DNA of 50,946 nucleotides from Fimenecus stercoravium (GCA_018711545.1 DVIC01000108.1:1-50946); one strand, 5' to 3'. Shown: positions 43,281-50,946, numbered from the stretch's first letter. The notes: generated by a model from the letters alone, not told the origin. Translations and numbers: made by a program.

Positions 43281-43381
43281 GCATTTTTTCAAAATTTTTC
43301 ATAAGTACAGACAAATCCGCGTGCCGTCAGGTTTTAAAACCGTCGGTTGTATGAAAAGTATGCGCTGTTTTTGGGAAAAAG

Positions 43382-44017
43382 TCAAGACAGCTCGCGTTTG
43401 GCATAGATACGGATCGACAAAAGCCACGAACCCGCAAAGAGGATCGCGCCGATCAGCACCGCCGCAAGCAGGATTTCCGCGCTTTGTACAACAGAAATAT
43501 CCAAAGCGCCGACATCTTTGCCAAACGCGCCGATCGCGCCGACTGCGGCGCAGAAAAAGACCAGCACCCCGTAGTAAGCGATACGCCCCTTTTCCACACC
43601 GAAACGGAAAATAATAGGGAGCATCAGGCTTGGGCTTGCGAGCCCCATGGACAAAAGCAAGCCGAAAAAGGTCAGAAGCTCCGAAAGCTGAAAATCATCC
43701 GCAACAAGCATATGCGCCGCAAAGCCGAGCCCCATCAGCAGAACGCTTAGACCGAGTGCGAGCAGCGTGACGATATATTTTACGGAAACAAGCTGGGTAC
43801 GGGTGTAAGGGAACGTGCCCGCATACAAAGACCATTTGCACTTTTCGTCATAAGAAAGCAAGTTCACAGACAGCGCGCCGACCAAAAACACCGGATACAC
43901 CGCCAAAAAGAAATTGTCGCTCCAAACAAAGGCGACCGCAAAAACAACGGCGATCAGAAAATAGACGCGGCAGTATTTCACCGCCATATAGATGTCTTTT
44001 AATAGCAAGCCTTTCAT
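43382..44017 (-). CDS. ABC-2 type transporter permease
   Basis: A 211-residue membrane protein with six hydrophobic segments. It begins KGLLLKDIYMAVKYCRVYFL, typical of ABC-2 permeases of the small YtrC/D or DUF-type group, and has a YDEKCKWSLYAGTFPYTRTQLVSVKYI loop seen in bacterial ABC2_membrane_5-like proteins. It overlaps the ATPase stop by 4 bases (ATGA). It forms an exporter with the ATPase encoded just upstream; the substrate, possibly a wall antibiotic or peptide, is unknown. Confidence 0.85.
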   Translation of the reverse strand: MKGLLLKDIYMAVKYCRVYFLIAVVFAVAFVWSDNFFLAVYPVFLVGALSVNLLSYDEKCKWSLYAGTFPYTRTQLVSVKYIVTLLALGLSVLLMGLGFAAHMLVADDFQLSELLTFFGLLLSMGLASPSLMLPIIFRFGVEKGRIAYYGVLVFFCAAVGAIGAFGKDVGALDISVVQSAEILLAAVLIGAILFAGSWLLSIRIYAKRELS

Positions 44018-44862
44018 ACGCCCTGCGCCTCCCGAATCAAGAATAAGAAGATCTGCTCCAGATCCATGCTGCCGACCGAAAACGAAGCAGGCACTGCTTC
44101 ACGTTCTATGACCGCTTCCACGCCGTATGGGGAACGCTTGATGCCGTGCACCGCACTTTCCGGTATGGCTTCGAGCTGCTCGGCGGAACAGCGAATCACA
44201 CCGTATTTTTCCAGCAGTGCGTCTTTTTCCTCACACAGCAAAAGTTTGCCCTTGTGCAAAAACGCGACATAATCACAAATCTTTTCAAGGTCGCTGACAA
44301 TATGCGAAGAAATGAGCACCGCATGGTTTTCGTCGCGCGTGAATTCCCCGAACAAGGTAACGACCTCGTCGCGCACAACCGGGTCAAGACCGCTGGTCGC
44401 TTCGTCGAGCAGCAACAGCTTCGGCGCATGAGACATCGCGACGGCAATGCCGAGCTTCATTTTCATGCCGCGCGAAAAGGCATCAAACGCTTTATCCGTC
44501 GGTAAACCGAGTCTTTTAAGAAGCTGCGCGTAAGTTTCGTCGCTCCAATTTTGATAAGTGCGCCGCAGGATGTTGCCGATCTGCTTAGGCGTTAAGCACC
44601 CGGGAAAACCGACGTCGTCGAGCACCACGCCGACCTCCTCTTTGATGCGGCGGTCATATGTCAAATTGTCCATGCCGAGCACCGACACCTGCCCCGCGTC
44701 GCGCCGCAGCATATTGAGGATCAGCTTTATAGTGGTGCTTTTGCCGGCGCCGTTTTCGCCGACAAGGCCCATAACACAGCCGCTCGGCAAGGTCAAATTC
44801 AAATTGTCCAGCGTAAAATCAGGATAGGTTTTGCAAAGTCCCGTGATTTCCAAGGCATTCAT
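44014..44862 (-). CDS. ABC transporter ATPase (YtrB/BcrA-like)
   Basis: A 282-residue ATPase. It contains GLVGENGAGKSTTIKL (Walker A), the Q-loop region, the ABC signature FSRGMKMKLGIAVAMS, LLLLDEATSGLD (Walker B) and the switch His in LISSHIVSDLEKI. The form is that of ATPases in GntR-regulated ytr-type exporters. The ATG overlaps the regulator stop by 4 bases, and the permease follows with the same coupling. Confidence 0.93.
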   Translation of the reverse strand: MNALEITGLCKTYPDFTLDNLNLTLPSGCVMGLVGENGAGKSTTIKLILNMLRRDAGQVSVLGMDNLTYDRRIKEEVGVVLDDVGFPGCLTPKQIGNILRRTYQNWSDETYAQLLKRLGLPTDKAFDAFSRGMKMKLGIAVAMSHAPKLLLLDEATSGLDPVVRDEVVTLFGEFTRDENHAVLISSHIVSDLEKICDYVAFLHKGKLLLCEEKDALLEKYGVIRCSAEQLEAIPESAVHGIKRSPYGVEAVIEREAVPASFSVGSMDLEQIFLFLIREAQGV

Positions 44863-45236
44863 TCGTTTTCCTCCGTTAGCAAATTGAGCATTTCCAAAAT
44901 ATCCGCACGGCTTAGATTACACGAAGCGGCAAGACGAACCGCTTCGCTCAGATGCGCTTCGATCGCCTTGAGGTTTTCCTCCCGCAAAAGCTCCGTATTT
45001 TTCGGGGCGACAAAACACCCCTTGCCCGCTACCGTATACAAAAAGCCTTCTTTTTCAAGCTCGTCATAGGCGCGCTTGGTCGTAATAACGCTGATGCGCA
45101 AATCCTTAGCCAGATTGCGGATGGACGGCAGCGCCTCGTTTTCCGCGATTGCGCCGCTGATGATCTGTGTTTTGATCTGTGAATAGATCTGTTCATAGAT
45201 CGGCACGCCGCTTTTGTTATCAATGAATATTTGCAT
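44859..45236 (-). CDS. GntR-family transcriptional regulator (YtrA-like)
   Basis: A 125-residue repressor-type protein. The winged helix covers residues 1-75: VPIYEQIYSQIKTQIISGAI, LPSIRNLAKDLRISVITTKRAYDELEKEGF and AGKGCFVAP. The short C-terminal helical tail with no effector domain marks the YtrA subfamily. In B. subtilis YtrA represses its own operon and responds to wall-active antibiotics. It is first in a GntR-ATPase-permease operon, behind a consensus promoter overlapped by repeats that probably form its operator. The ATG has GGTG upstream, a weak site. Confidence 0.9.
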   Translation of the reverse strand: MQIFIDNKSGVPIYEQIYSQIKTQIISGAIAENEALPSIRNLAKDLRISVITTKRAYDELEKEGFLYTVAGKGCFVAPKNTELLREENLKAIEAHLSEAVRLAASCNLSRADILEMLNLLTEENE

Positions 45237-45252
45237 GCATTCACCACGCTTT

Positions 45253-45293
45253 CTGTATATGAACAGTATATACAGTTATAACAGTTTTGTCAA
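45253..45293 (-). promoter_or_regulatory. Consensus promoter and probable operator of the ytr-type operon
   Basis: TTGACA and TATACT on the minus strand are 17 bases apart. Three direct 9-base units, each beginning ACTGT, run through the spacer, the -10 and just beyond. A 7-bp inverted repeat CTGTATA-N9-TATACAG (45253-45275) overlaps the -10. This is what an autorepressor operator would look like. Confidence 0.82.
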
Positions 45294-45307
45294 TAGAAAA
45301 ATGAAAA

Positions 45308-45330
45308 ACCGCCGAAAAATTTTCGGCGGT
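45308..45330 (-). terminator. Terminator of the radical SAM/DUF2344 operon
   Basis: On the minus strand ACCGCCGA and TCGGCGGT pair over 8 bp (up to 11 if A/T pairs are counted), followed by TTTTTC. It lies about 55 bases after the DUF2344 stop. Confidence 0.82.
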
Positions 45331-45386
45331 CAAAATCATATCTTGCGCAGATGCGATGCAGTGCACCGTACCTTGGCTTTGCGGAT

Positions 45387-46058
45387 TCAGCAGAACGCTT
45401 CGCCGTTTGCGAGCAGAACACGGCGTTTGAGAATATCGGTGTGTTTTACGGCGACCGGTGCATTCTCGGTCAGCGCGTCAAGCAGCAGTGCGGGGCTCAC
45501 ATTGTTTTGGTCGCCCGCGGTCACACGCGCCGTGAGCGTAACGCCGTCACCCTGCTGTTCCAAATCCAGGGCGAGGATATTCGGTTTGATGTCTGTTTCC
45601 TTTTCCACGCGGCGTTTCCCCTGCTTTGCTTTTTTCAGCACCGGCAATGTGTCGGCGGCAAAGCGCGTTTCCATCGCTTGCAACAGTGCGGCGGGATCAT
45701 CCGTATAAAGCTGCATCTCATAGTCCGCAAAAGCAATTTCCGTCGGCTTATGGACGGGCTTTGCGACGCTGACCACCGTGATATCGCGCGGAAGCGCATC
45801 GCTAAGGCGGGTTTTCATTTCGCGGAAGGTCATCTCTCCGACCAAGCGGATATCCATAGATTCGCAAAGGCTTTCCACTCCTAAGGGCAGCGGCCGTGCA
45901 AAGGTCATAAACAAATGCGGATTATACCCTTCCGTATACCACAGCGGAATCTGTGCGCGGCGAAGCGCACGGGTCATGCAGCGCATGAGATCCAGATGTG
46001 ATATATACTTTGCCATGCCGGTTTTTGTAAAGAATATGCGTACTTCATTGAATTGCAT
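45387..46058 (-). CDS. DUF2344 (TIGR03936-type) radical-SAM-linked protein
   Basis: A 223-residue soluble protein with the start VRIFFTKTGMAKYISHLDLMRCMTRALRRAQIPL and YTEGYNPHLFMTFARPLPLGVESLCE, characteristic of DUF2344. Such proteins are encoded next to, or fused with, TIGR03960 radical SAM proteins; function unknown. The ATG overlaps the end of the upstream radical SAM gene by 14 bases, so translation is coupled. A terminator follows. Confidence 0.88.
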   Translation of the reverse strand: MQFNEVRIFFTKTGMAKYISHLDLMRCMTRALRRAQIPLWYTEGYNPHLFMTFARPLPLGVESLCESMDIRLVGEMTFREMKTRLSDALPRDITVVSVAKPVHKPTEIAFADYEMQLYTDDPAALLQAMETRFAADTLPVLKKAKQGKRRVEKETDIKPNILALDLEQQGDGVTLTARVTAGDQNNVSPALLLDALTENAPVAVKHTDILKRRVLLANGEAFC

Positions 46059-47886
46059 CGCAGTGCCCTCCGTTCAAACGCGCAGCACCGCAAGCCGAAC
46101 ACTTCTGACGGCAGTTCGGTGAGGTTACGCTTTCGTGCGCTCTGCGGTTCTCTTCCTCCAAAAAAGCGCGGCGGATGCCGTAATCCAAGTGCTCCCACGG
46201 CAAAAGCTCCGAAAAATCACGGCGGCGGTTCGCATAGAAAGCGGGATCGACGCCGCAGGCTTCAAAAGCCTGCATCCAGTCGTCGAAGCGGAAAAATTCA
46301 TCCCAGCCGTCGAATTTGCAGCCGCGCTTCCACGCTTCTTCCAAAACGTCGCACAGCTTGCGGTCCCCGCGCGCAAACACGCCCTCCAAAAAGCTCGTGT
46401 GCGGCTGGTGCCAGCTCACGCGGATCTTGCCCGAGTGTACGTTTTCCATCAAATGCTTTTGTTTCTCAGCCAACTGCTCCATGGTATCCTGCGGTTCCCA
46501 CTGGAACGGCGTAAAGGGCTTCGGCACAAAAGACGCGACACTCACGCTGACCGTGACGCCTTTTCCCTTTGGCTTGTCCGGATTGTGGTAAAATTCGTTC
46601 ACGACCTTTTGCGCAAGCTCGGCAATGCCCGCGACATCCTCGAGCGTTTCGGTCGGCAGCCCCATCATAAAATAGAGTTTTACGGAAGTCCAGCCGCCGC
46701 GGAATGCCTGCGCGGCGGTACCGAGGACTTCTTCTTCCGTGACATTTTTATTGATCGCATCGCGAAGCCTTTGCGTACCCGCTTCGGGTGCAAAGGTCAA
46801 ACCGCTTTTGCGGACTTTTTTGAGTTCTTCCATTAAGCTTTCCGAGAAATTGTCCACACGCAAAGACGGCAGGGACACATTGATCTTCTCATCCGGCGCC
46901 CAAGAGAGCAGCTGCGGCAGGAGGGTTTCGACCTCGGAGTAATCACTCGTACTCAGTGAGCATAACGAGATCTCATCATAACCCGTGCTTTCGCACAGCG
47001 CTTTCGCCTGTCGGTTGACCGTATCGCTGCTTTTTTCGCGGATCGGACGGTAGATAAAGCCCGCCTGACAAAAGCGGCAGCCGCGAATACAGCCGCGGAA
47101 CACCTCGGCGACGGCGCGGTCGTGCACCACATCAACAAACGGTACAACGAACTGTTTCGGAAAGTAAACCGAATCGAGATCGGCGATCACACGCTTTTTG
47201 ACCTTCGCAGGGGCAGTTTCTTTCGGGGTGACTGCCTTGAGCGTGCTGTCCGCATGATAGGAGACATCATAAAACGCGGGCACATACACGCCCTCGATCT
47301 TCGCGGCGTCGCGCAAAAACTCGAGCTTGGTCGAGCCTTTTTCCTTGTGCGCGATCAGCAGGTCAATCAGCTCGTTGGTGACCTCCTCCCCCTCGCCGGG
47401 CAGGAAAATGTCGAAGAAATCCGCCAAGGGTTCGGGATTGCACACGCAGGGTCCCCCGCCGATGACCAGCGGTGTGAGCGCCGTGCGGTCGCGAGAACGC
47501 AGGGGCACATTTCCGAGATCCAGCATATTGAGCACGTTCGAATAGCTCAATTCATATTGCAGCGTAAAGCCGATCAGATCAAACTCTGAGATCGGATCGC
47601 CGCTTTCAAGCGCATAGAGCGGCACGCCGTTCGCGCGCATCTTTTCTTCCATATCGACCCACGGGGCGAACACGCGCTCGCACCAGGCGTCCGCGCGCTC
47701 GTTGACAAGCCCGTACAGGATCTTCATCCCCAGGTGCGACATGCCGATCTCATAGCTGTCGGGGAAGCAAAAGGCATAACGTACTTTGACCTGCGTCTTG
47801 TCCTTGACGACGCTCCCCAGCTCCCCGCCCGTATAACGCGCGGGCTTTTGCACCCCGTCCAGCAGATATTCCCATTCTTTTCGCAA
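46045..47886 (-). CDS. TIGR03960 family B12-binding-like radical SAM protein
   Basis: About 613 residues. The N-terminal half resembles a B12-binding domain (FPDSYEIGMSHLGMKILYGLVN, VIGGGPCVCNPEPLADFFDIF) and the radical SAM core has GCIRGCRFCQAGFIYRPIR with the CxxxCxxC iron-sulfur ligands. The C-terminus is Cys-rich (CRQKCSACGAARLNGGHC). Function is unknown. I chose the TTG that starts KEWEYLLDGVQKPARY: GAGGT lies 8 bases upstream. The ATG five codons earlier would be only about 9 bases from the predicted transcription start and has no ribosome site. This usually precedes rng-rplU in Clostridia; here DUF2344 ends the operon. Confidence 0.88.
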   Translation of the reverse strand: MRKEWEYLLDGVQKPARYTGGELGSVVKDKTQVKVRYAFCFPDSYEIGMSHLGMKILYGLVNERADAWCERVFAPWVDMEEKMRANGVPLYALESGDPISEFDLIGFTLQYELSYSNVLNMLDLGNVPLRSRDRTALTPLVIGGGPCVCNPEPLADFFDIFLPGEGEEVTNELIDLLIAHKEKGSTKLEFLRDAAKIEGVYVPAFYDVSYHADSTLKAVTPKETAPAKVKKRVIADLDSVYFPKQFVVPFVDVVHDRAVAEVFRGCIRGCRFCQAGFIYRPIREKSSDTVNRQAKALCESTGYDEISLCSLSTSDYSEVETLLPQLLSWAPDEKINVSLPSLRVDNFSESLMEELKKVRKSGLTFAPEAGTQRLRDAINKNVTEEEVLGTAAQAFRGGWTSVKLYFMMGLPTETLEDVAGIAELAQKVVNEFYHNPDKPKGKGVTVSVSVASFVPKPFTPFQWEPQDTMEQLAEKQKHLMENVHSGKIRVSWHQPHTSFLEGVFARGDRKLCDVLEEAWKRGCKFDGWDEFFRFDDWMQAFEACGVDPAFYANRRRDFSELLPWEHLDYGIRRAFLEEENRRAHESVTSPNCRQKCSACGAARLNGGHCDAIQ

Positions 47887-47916
47887 TTTCGTGTACCTCA
47901 TTTACGTGATGGGAAT

Positions 47917-47945
47917 ATTCTACACGAAAAATGCGGGAAATGCAA
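47917..47945 (-). promoter_or_regulatory. Promoter of the radical SAM/DUF2344 pair
   Basis: TTGCAT and TAGAAT on the minus strand are 17 bases apart; the -35 lies immediately after the M50 stop codon. It supports the TTG start of the radical SAM gene. Confidence 0.68.
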
Positions 47946-47946
47946 A

Positions 47947-48555
47947 TCATTCCCCGCATTTCCAAAACAGCATAACGATCAGGTAGGCACATAGCAGCAG
48001 CAGTGAAAAATTCCCGCCGCTTTGCAGGAGCACATAAAAGCCGTATCCCATGCATACGGCAATGAATAAGAGAGATACGGCTTTTTGTATTGTGACCTGA
48101 CAGTGAGGATCGGAAACGTGCGCGCGTAAAAACGCCTCCAGCGCCCTGCCGCCGTCCAGTGAAAAAACGGGCATGGCATTGAATGCAAAAATGCTTAAAT
48201 TCACCCCCGCCGCTGTCAAAAAAGTATTGGTGTGCTGCCACAGGTATAAAGCGCCGAACAGGGCGGCTAATACAAAATTCACAAAAGGACCGGCCAGCGC
48301 GCTGCAAATCTCCTGCCGATAACTGAGTGTAAGATCTTCCGCGCGCGTGATGGTCATGCCGAAAAGCCCGAGGGAGATCGCGCGCGGTTTACAGCCGAAC
48401 AGAAAATCCGACAGCAAATGCCCGCATTCATGCAGCAAAGAAAATGCGACCGCCATGCGCACCACTGTGTCTTCCGCTACGGTGAGCACAAAGCAGACAG
48501 AAAAGGCAAATAAAAAACCGATATGCAGACGTACGCCGCAGACGTTAATCCGCAT
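47947..48555 (-). CDS. Site-2 protease family membrane peptidase (M50, SpoIVFB-like)
   Basis: A 202-residue intramembrane zinc protease. LHECGHLLSD holds HExxH at residues 42-46 and FNAMPVFSLDGGRALE the third ligand region (D134); about five membrane segments are visible. SpoIVFB activates sigma-K in the mother cell. The size, the N-terminal HExxH and pairing with an M23 protein directly upstream match SpoIVFB. The start overlaps the M23 gene by 11 bases. The substrate (pro-sigma-K or another protein) is not shown. Confidence 0.85.
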   Translation of the reverse strand: MRINVCGVRLHIGFLFAFSVCFVLTVAEDTVVRMAVAFSLLHECGHLLSDFLFGCKPRAISLGLFGMTITRAEDLTLSYRQEICSALAGPFVNFVLAALFGALYLWQHTNTFLTAAGVNLSIFAFNAMPVFSLDGGRALEAFLRAHVSDPHCQVTIQKAVSLLFIAVCMGYGFYVLLQSGGNFSLLLLCAYLIVMLFWKCGE

Positions 48556-49408
48556 CGGCAGTCAAAAGCCAAGCCGGATTACAGCGCACGCCGCGAATAC
48601 GCACTTCAAAGTGCAGATGCGCCCCGGTGGACTGTCCCGTACTGCCCACACGCGCGATCACTTCGCCCGCGTTGAGGACTGCGCCGGCTTCTGCGATGAT
48701 CTCACTGCAATGGCAGTAGACGGTCTGCACGTCGTCGCCGTGCGAAAGGATGATATAATTGCCGCGTACCTCGGAATAGCCTGTCTCCTCCACCACGCCC
48801 GAAAAGGCGGCATAGATCGGGCTGCCGTGCGCTGCGGCAAGGTCGATGCCGGAATGGAATCCCGCTTCATTCGTAACGGGATTGATGCGGTAACCGAACG
48901 CAGAGGTGACGCGCGTATATTCTACGGGCACACGAAATGCGCCCGTAATGATGTAAGGCGCGAAAGAGGTGTTTTCCGCGGCTAATTGCAGGTCCTCACC
49001 GCCCGCACCTGTCAAGGCGTCTGTATCCTCAGCGGTAACGGTCGCCGAAGCGGCTTCGGTCGTCTGTGCCGTAGACTCGGGATTCGACTGCGTACCGAAC
49101 ACACGGTCGCCGAAGCGCTCTACCGCGTCAGACAGGGCAGCAAGCTCGTCATCCTGCCCGAAGATGGCTGTATATGCCTGCCGAAACGTATCGAACCCGG
49201 AATAGCCTGCGCGATACATCGCAAAAACACAGAGCGCCAGCAGCGCGCACACAAGCACCTGCACGAGCAGCGTATGCAGCAGGAAATCGCGCTTCGGCAC
49301 ATCTTCCGTTTCCGCTTCGCGGCGGCGTGTTCGGGTCGGTCGGCTATTCGGCAGCTCTGTCCCCGCCTCGTCCTGCTGTCGGTACTGCCGAGGCTCCTCG
49401 TCATACAT
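48545..49408 (-). CDS. M23 (LytM) family membrane-anchored peptidase, SpoIVFA-like
   Basis: A 287-residue protein. A polar basic cytoplasmic N-terminus (1-41) and one helix (about 42-65) precede a Thr/Glu-rich linker and a LytM domain around 165-280. Zinc ligands are intact: HSGID (H185, D189) and HLHFE (H264, H266). The arrangement resembles SpoIVFA, which inhibits and anchors SpoIVFB; but SpoIVFA is often non-catalytic, so this one may also cut wall peptides. The ATG has AGGAAG upstream; an in-frame GTG three codons earlier is too close to that site. Confidence 0.8.
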   Translation of the reverse strand: MYDEEPRQYRQQDEAGTELPNSRPTRTRRREAETEDVPKRDFLLHTLLVQVLVCALLALCVFAMYRAGYSGFDTFRQAYTAIFGQDDELAALSDAVERFGDRVFGTQSNPESTAQTTEAASATVTAEDTDALTGAGGEDLQLAAENTSFAPYIITGAFRVPVEYTRVTSAFGYRINPVTNEAGFHSGIDLAAAHGSPIYAAFSGVVEETGYSEVRGNYIILSHGDDVQTVYCHCSEIIAEAGAVLNAGEVIARVGSTGQSTGAHLHFEVRIRGVRCNPAWLLTADAD

Positions 49409-49502
49409 CGCGATCACTTCCTTTCTGTTATATGTATGACTGCGCAGAAAGGCGTATTCCGAAAGAAATTCCGAAAAATTTTGAAAAAATGAAAATTAGG
49501 GC

Positions 49503-49531
49503 TTGATTTTTTACTGTAACTTCGCTATAAT
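49503..49531 (+). promoter_or_regulatory. Consensus promoter of tRNA-Val
   Basis: TTGATT and a perfect TATAAT are 17 bases apart; the mature tRNA begins 20 bases later. Confidence 0.85.
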
Positions 49532-49550
49532 ACAACAGCAACTTGCGCAT

Positions 49551-49626
49551 GGACGTTTAGCTCAGTTGGTAGAGCATTCGCTTGACGTGCGAAGGGTCAG
49601 CGGTTCGAGTCCGTTAACGTCCACCA
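49551..49626 (+). tRNA. tRNA-Val (anticodon GAC), CCA encoded
   Basis: Acceptor GGACGTT pairs with AACGTCC; the D arm has AGCTCAGTTGGTAGAGC, the anticodon stem TTCGC/GCGAA encloses TTGACGT (anticodon GAC), the T arm GGTTCGAGTCC, then A and CCA. The length is 76. A strong promoter precedes it and a terminator follows at once. Confidence 0.97.
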
Positions 49627-49627
49627 A

Positions 49628-49659
49628 AAAAGCACCGGATCTTTCGATCCGGTGCTTTT
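49628..49659. terminator. Bidirectional terminator after tRNA-Val
   Basis: AAAAGCACCGGATC and GATCCGGTGCTTTT pair perfectly over 14 bp around TTTC, with T-rich sequence on both strands. It stops tRNA-Val transcription and also the leftward symporter gene. Confidence 0.93.
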
Positions 49660-49687
49660 GTTTTTCTTAAATATTGCATATTGCGAT

Positions 49688-50946
49688 TTATTTTTCTTCC
49701 GCGTTTTCGCTTTGCGCACGCGATTCTAAATCCGCGATGATCTCGTGTTGGCGGCTCTCTGTGATGTCATAGAAAAGCATGGGGATGATGCATAAAACGC
49801 AGCTGATAACCGTGGTAATAATCATCACGCCGAAAATCGGTGTGCGCACCGACTCCTGAAACAGCACGTCATAATCGTTTTGCAGCCCATAGCGCTCATA
49901 AAACCACGGCAGGATCAGGCTTGTGAGCATCCCCGCGCCGGTCGTGAGCATGCCGCTGAACTGCGTGATGAAGCCCTCAAGCCGTTTGCCGGTCTTCCAC
50001 TGCTGATAGTCGAACACATCTGCTGTAATAGCGGAGGTGATGACACCGTCACCGCCGATGGATGCGGTCGCCAAATACAGGAACAGAAGAAACAGAAACG
50101 CGTTGTCCATGGTAAACAGCATTGCGACCGAAAACACCGCCCGCAGGAGGTTAAACCAAAGGATACATGCGCGCTTGCCGAGCTTTTTGGCAAGCAAGGG
50201 GGCGAGCAGCATCCCCGGCACGGAAGCCGTACCGATCACAGCATTCATCAGCCCCAGCGCGGTCTCGCTTTGCATGGCGTAGACGCAGTACCAGGTCAAA
50301 ATACTGCCGATACCGTATTTTAAGCCGCCCAGCACGCTGTAGAGCGTCATCATCCAGAAGTATCGGTTCGTACCCACCTCGCGGATCCCATCTAAAAAGC
50401 GCACGCGTGCCACATAATTTGCGGAGACAACGATTTTTTCTTTCGTGCCCCGAAACGTGATGATCCCCAGCAGCACACCGACCGCCGAAAAGATCGGGAA
50501 CAGCACCCTGTATGCCGCAAAACCGCGCATCCCGTCCGGAAACAGCCCTGCAAGAATGGGGAAAAACAGGTTGACGATGGAGGGACCGAGGCTGTAAATG
50601 AATTGGCTTACGGAAAGCAAGAGCGTTCGCTCTTCACCATTGGGCGTGAGCACCTGCGCAAGACTTGTGAATGCCAGCGCATACAGCGACTGAAAGATCA
50701 TCAACAAGGCATACACAAGCGAAAGCAGCACGCATTTGAGCGTGTAGTCGAGCGTATTCGGGATAAACGCCATCACGCACAGCAGCACTGCCGTCGGAAC
50801 GCCCGTATACAGAAGGTACGGGCGGAATTTGCCGTATTTCGTATTGGTATTATCCACAAGCATGCTGATGAAAGGCGTTTTCACAAGATTGAGCACACTC
50901 ATGATCAGCGACATCACGGCAAGATCCATCGGCGCGATGCCGTACG
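49688..50946 (-). CDS. GPH-type sugar:cation symporter, N-terminus outside the window
   Basis: A frame that enters from the right edge and runs 419 residues to its stop. Many hydrophobic segments are visible. The segment VDNTNTKYGKFRPYLLYTG near the beginning matches the characteristic loop of the GPH family (melibiose/glucuronide carriers), and GVITSAITADVFDYQQWKTGKRLEGF is the equivalent central loop with the conserved Asp-Tyr. It probably imports a glycoside or a sugar acid. The first about 40 residues and the real start are missing. It is convergent with tRNA-Val. Confidence 0.88.
   Translation of the reverse strand, partial: YGIAPMDLAVMSLIMSVLNLVKTPFISMLVDNTNTKYGKFRPYLLYTGVPTAVLLCVMAFIPNTLDYTLKCVLLSLVYALLMIFQSLYALAFTSLAQVLTPNGEERTLLLSVSQFIYSLGPSIVNLFFPILAGLFPDGMRGFAAYRVLFPIFSAVGVLLGIITFRGTKEKIVVSANYVARVRFLDGIREVGTNRYFWMMTLYSVLGGLKYGIGSILTWYCVYAMQSETALGLMNAVIGTASVPGMLLAPLLAKKLGKRACILWFNLLRAVFSVAMLFTMDNAFLFLLFLYLATASIGGDGVITSAITADVFDYQQWKTGKRLEGFITQFSGMLTTGAGMLTSLILPWFYERYGLQNDYDVLFQESVRTPIFGVMIITTVISCVLCIIPMLFYDITESRQHEIIADLESRAQSENAEEK

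Noticed and set aside
43330..43341. GGTTTTAAAACC palindrome as terminator of the ABC permease gene
   Set aside because: No T-run or loop; the stem has no room to fold. Kept only as context for rplS.
1..50946. CRISPR arrays, insertion sequences, prophage or integrase genes
   Set aside because: None of the characteristic repeats or protein motifs were seen on either strand.

Overview
The window reads as chromosomal DNA of a Gram-positive, spore-forming anaerobe of the Clostridia, most likely a gut Oscillospirales/Ruminococcaceae-type organism. This is inferred from several things. Shine-Dalgarno sites are strong (AGGAGG-like) and TTG/GTG starts are frequent. The gene families are typical of the group: KtrAB, split ThrE, a YtrA-type GntR/ABC operon, indolepyruvate:ferredoxin oxidoreductase, DUF1540, the TIGR03960/DUF2344 pair and an M23/M50 pair resembling SpoIVFA/SpoIVFB. 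I see no phage, transposase, CRISPR array or rRNA. Coding density is high and most genes sit in tight, overlapping operons.

Layout, left to right. (1) 1-5.6 kb, minus strand: a cell-surface polysaccharide cluster with a Wzy/WaaL-like polymerase cut by the window edge, a GT4 and two related GT2 glycosyltransferases, and UDP-galactopyranose mutase. The last implies a galactofuranose-containing polymer. (2) 5.7-11 kb, plus strand: a two-gene ThrE-type amino-acid exporter, KtrB/KtrA potassium uptake and an ABC-F protein. (3) 11.1-12.9 kb, plus: a membrane-anchored SurA/PrsA-like parvulin foldase, then a double hairpin facing the folate genes. (4) 12.9-15.2 kb, minus: folE-folP-folB-folK, short gaps or overlaps throughout. 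(5) 15.3-18.8 kb, minus: an MFS transporter, a degenerate LytR-CpsA-Psr-like protein and a transglutaminase-like protein. (6) 18.9-22.3 kb, minus: tig-clpP-clpX, with a histone-H1-like Lys/Ala tail on trigger factor. (7) 22.4-24.9 kb: a metallophosphoesterase, a 50-residue DUF1540 protein on the other strand, and threonine synthase. (8) 24.9-28.9 kb, minus: two tandem signal peptidases, rbgA/ylqF, rnhB, yraN and an M19 dipeptidase. (9) 28.9-29.15 kb: tRNA-Gly(TCC). (10) 29.2-34.4 kb, minus: paaK-iorA-iorB-ACT protein, then an MreB paralogue. (11) 34.5-38.8 kb, minus: a sodium:solute symporter, a metal-dependent amidohydrolase, and typA/bipA. (12) 38.9-42.7 kb, plus: an isolated two-gene glycosidase operon, DUF4091/GH123-like plus GH89 alpha-N-acetylglucosaminidase, both without signal peptides. 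(13) 42.8-45.3 kb, minus: rplS, then a GntR/ATPase/permease (ytr-type) operon with an operator-like promoter. (14) 45.4-49.4 kb, minus: M23 and M50 proteins, then a TIGR03960 radical SAM protein and its DUF2344 partner. (15) 49.55 kb: tRNA-Val(GAC) on the plus strand, and (16) a GPH-type sugar symporter cut by the right edge.

Many near-consensus sigma-A promoters (17-bp spacers) and strong hairpin terminators can be read directly; several of them decide between alternative start codons. The most unusual parts are the cytoplasmic GH89/DUF4091 operon, the H1-like trigger-factor tail, the triple 9-bp repeat over the ytrA-type promoter, and the SpoIVF-like block whose usual ribosomal neighbours are absent. 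No claim here was checked against a database; family names come from motifs recognised by eye.
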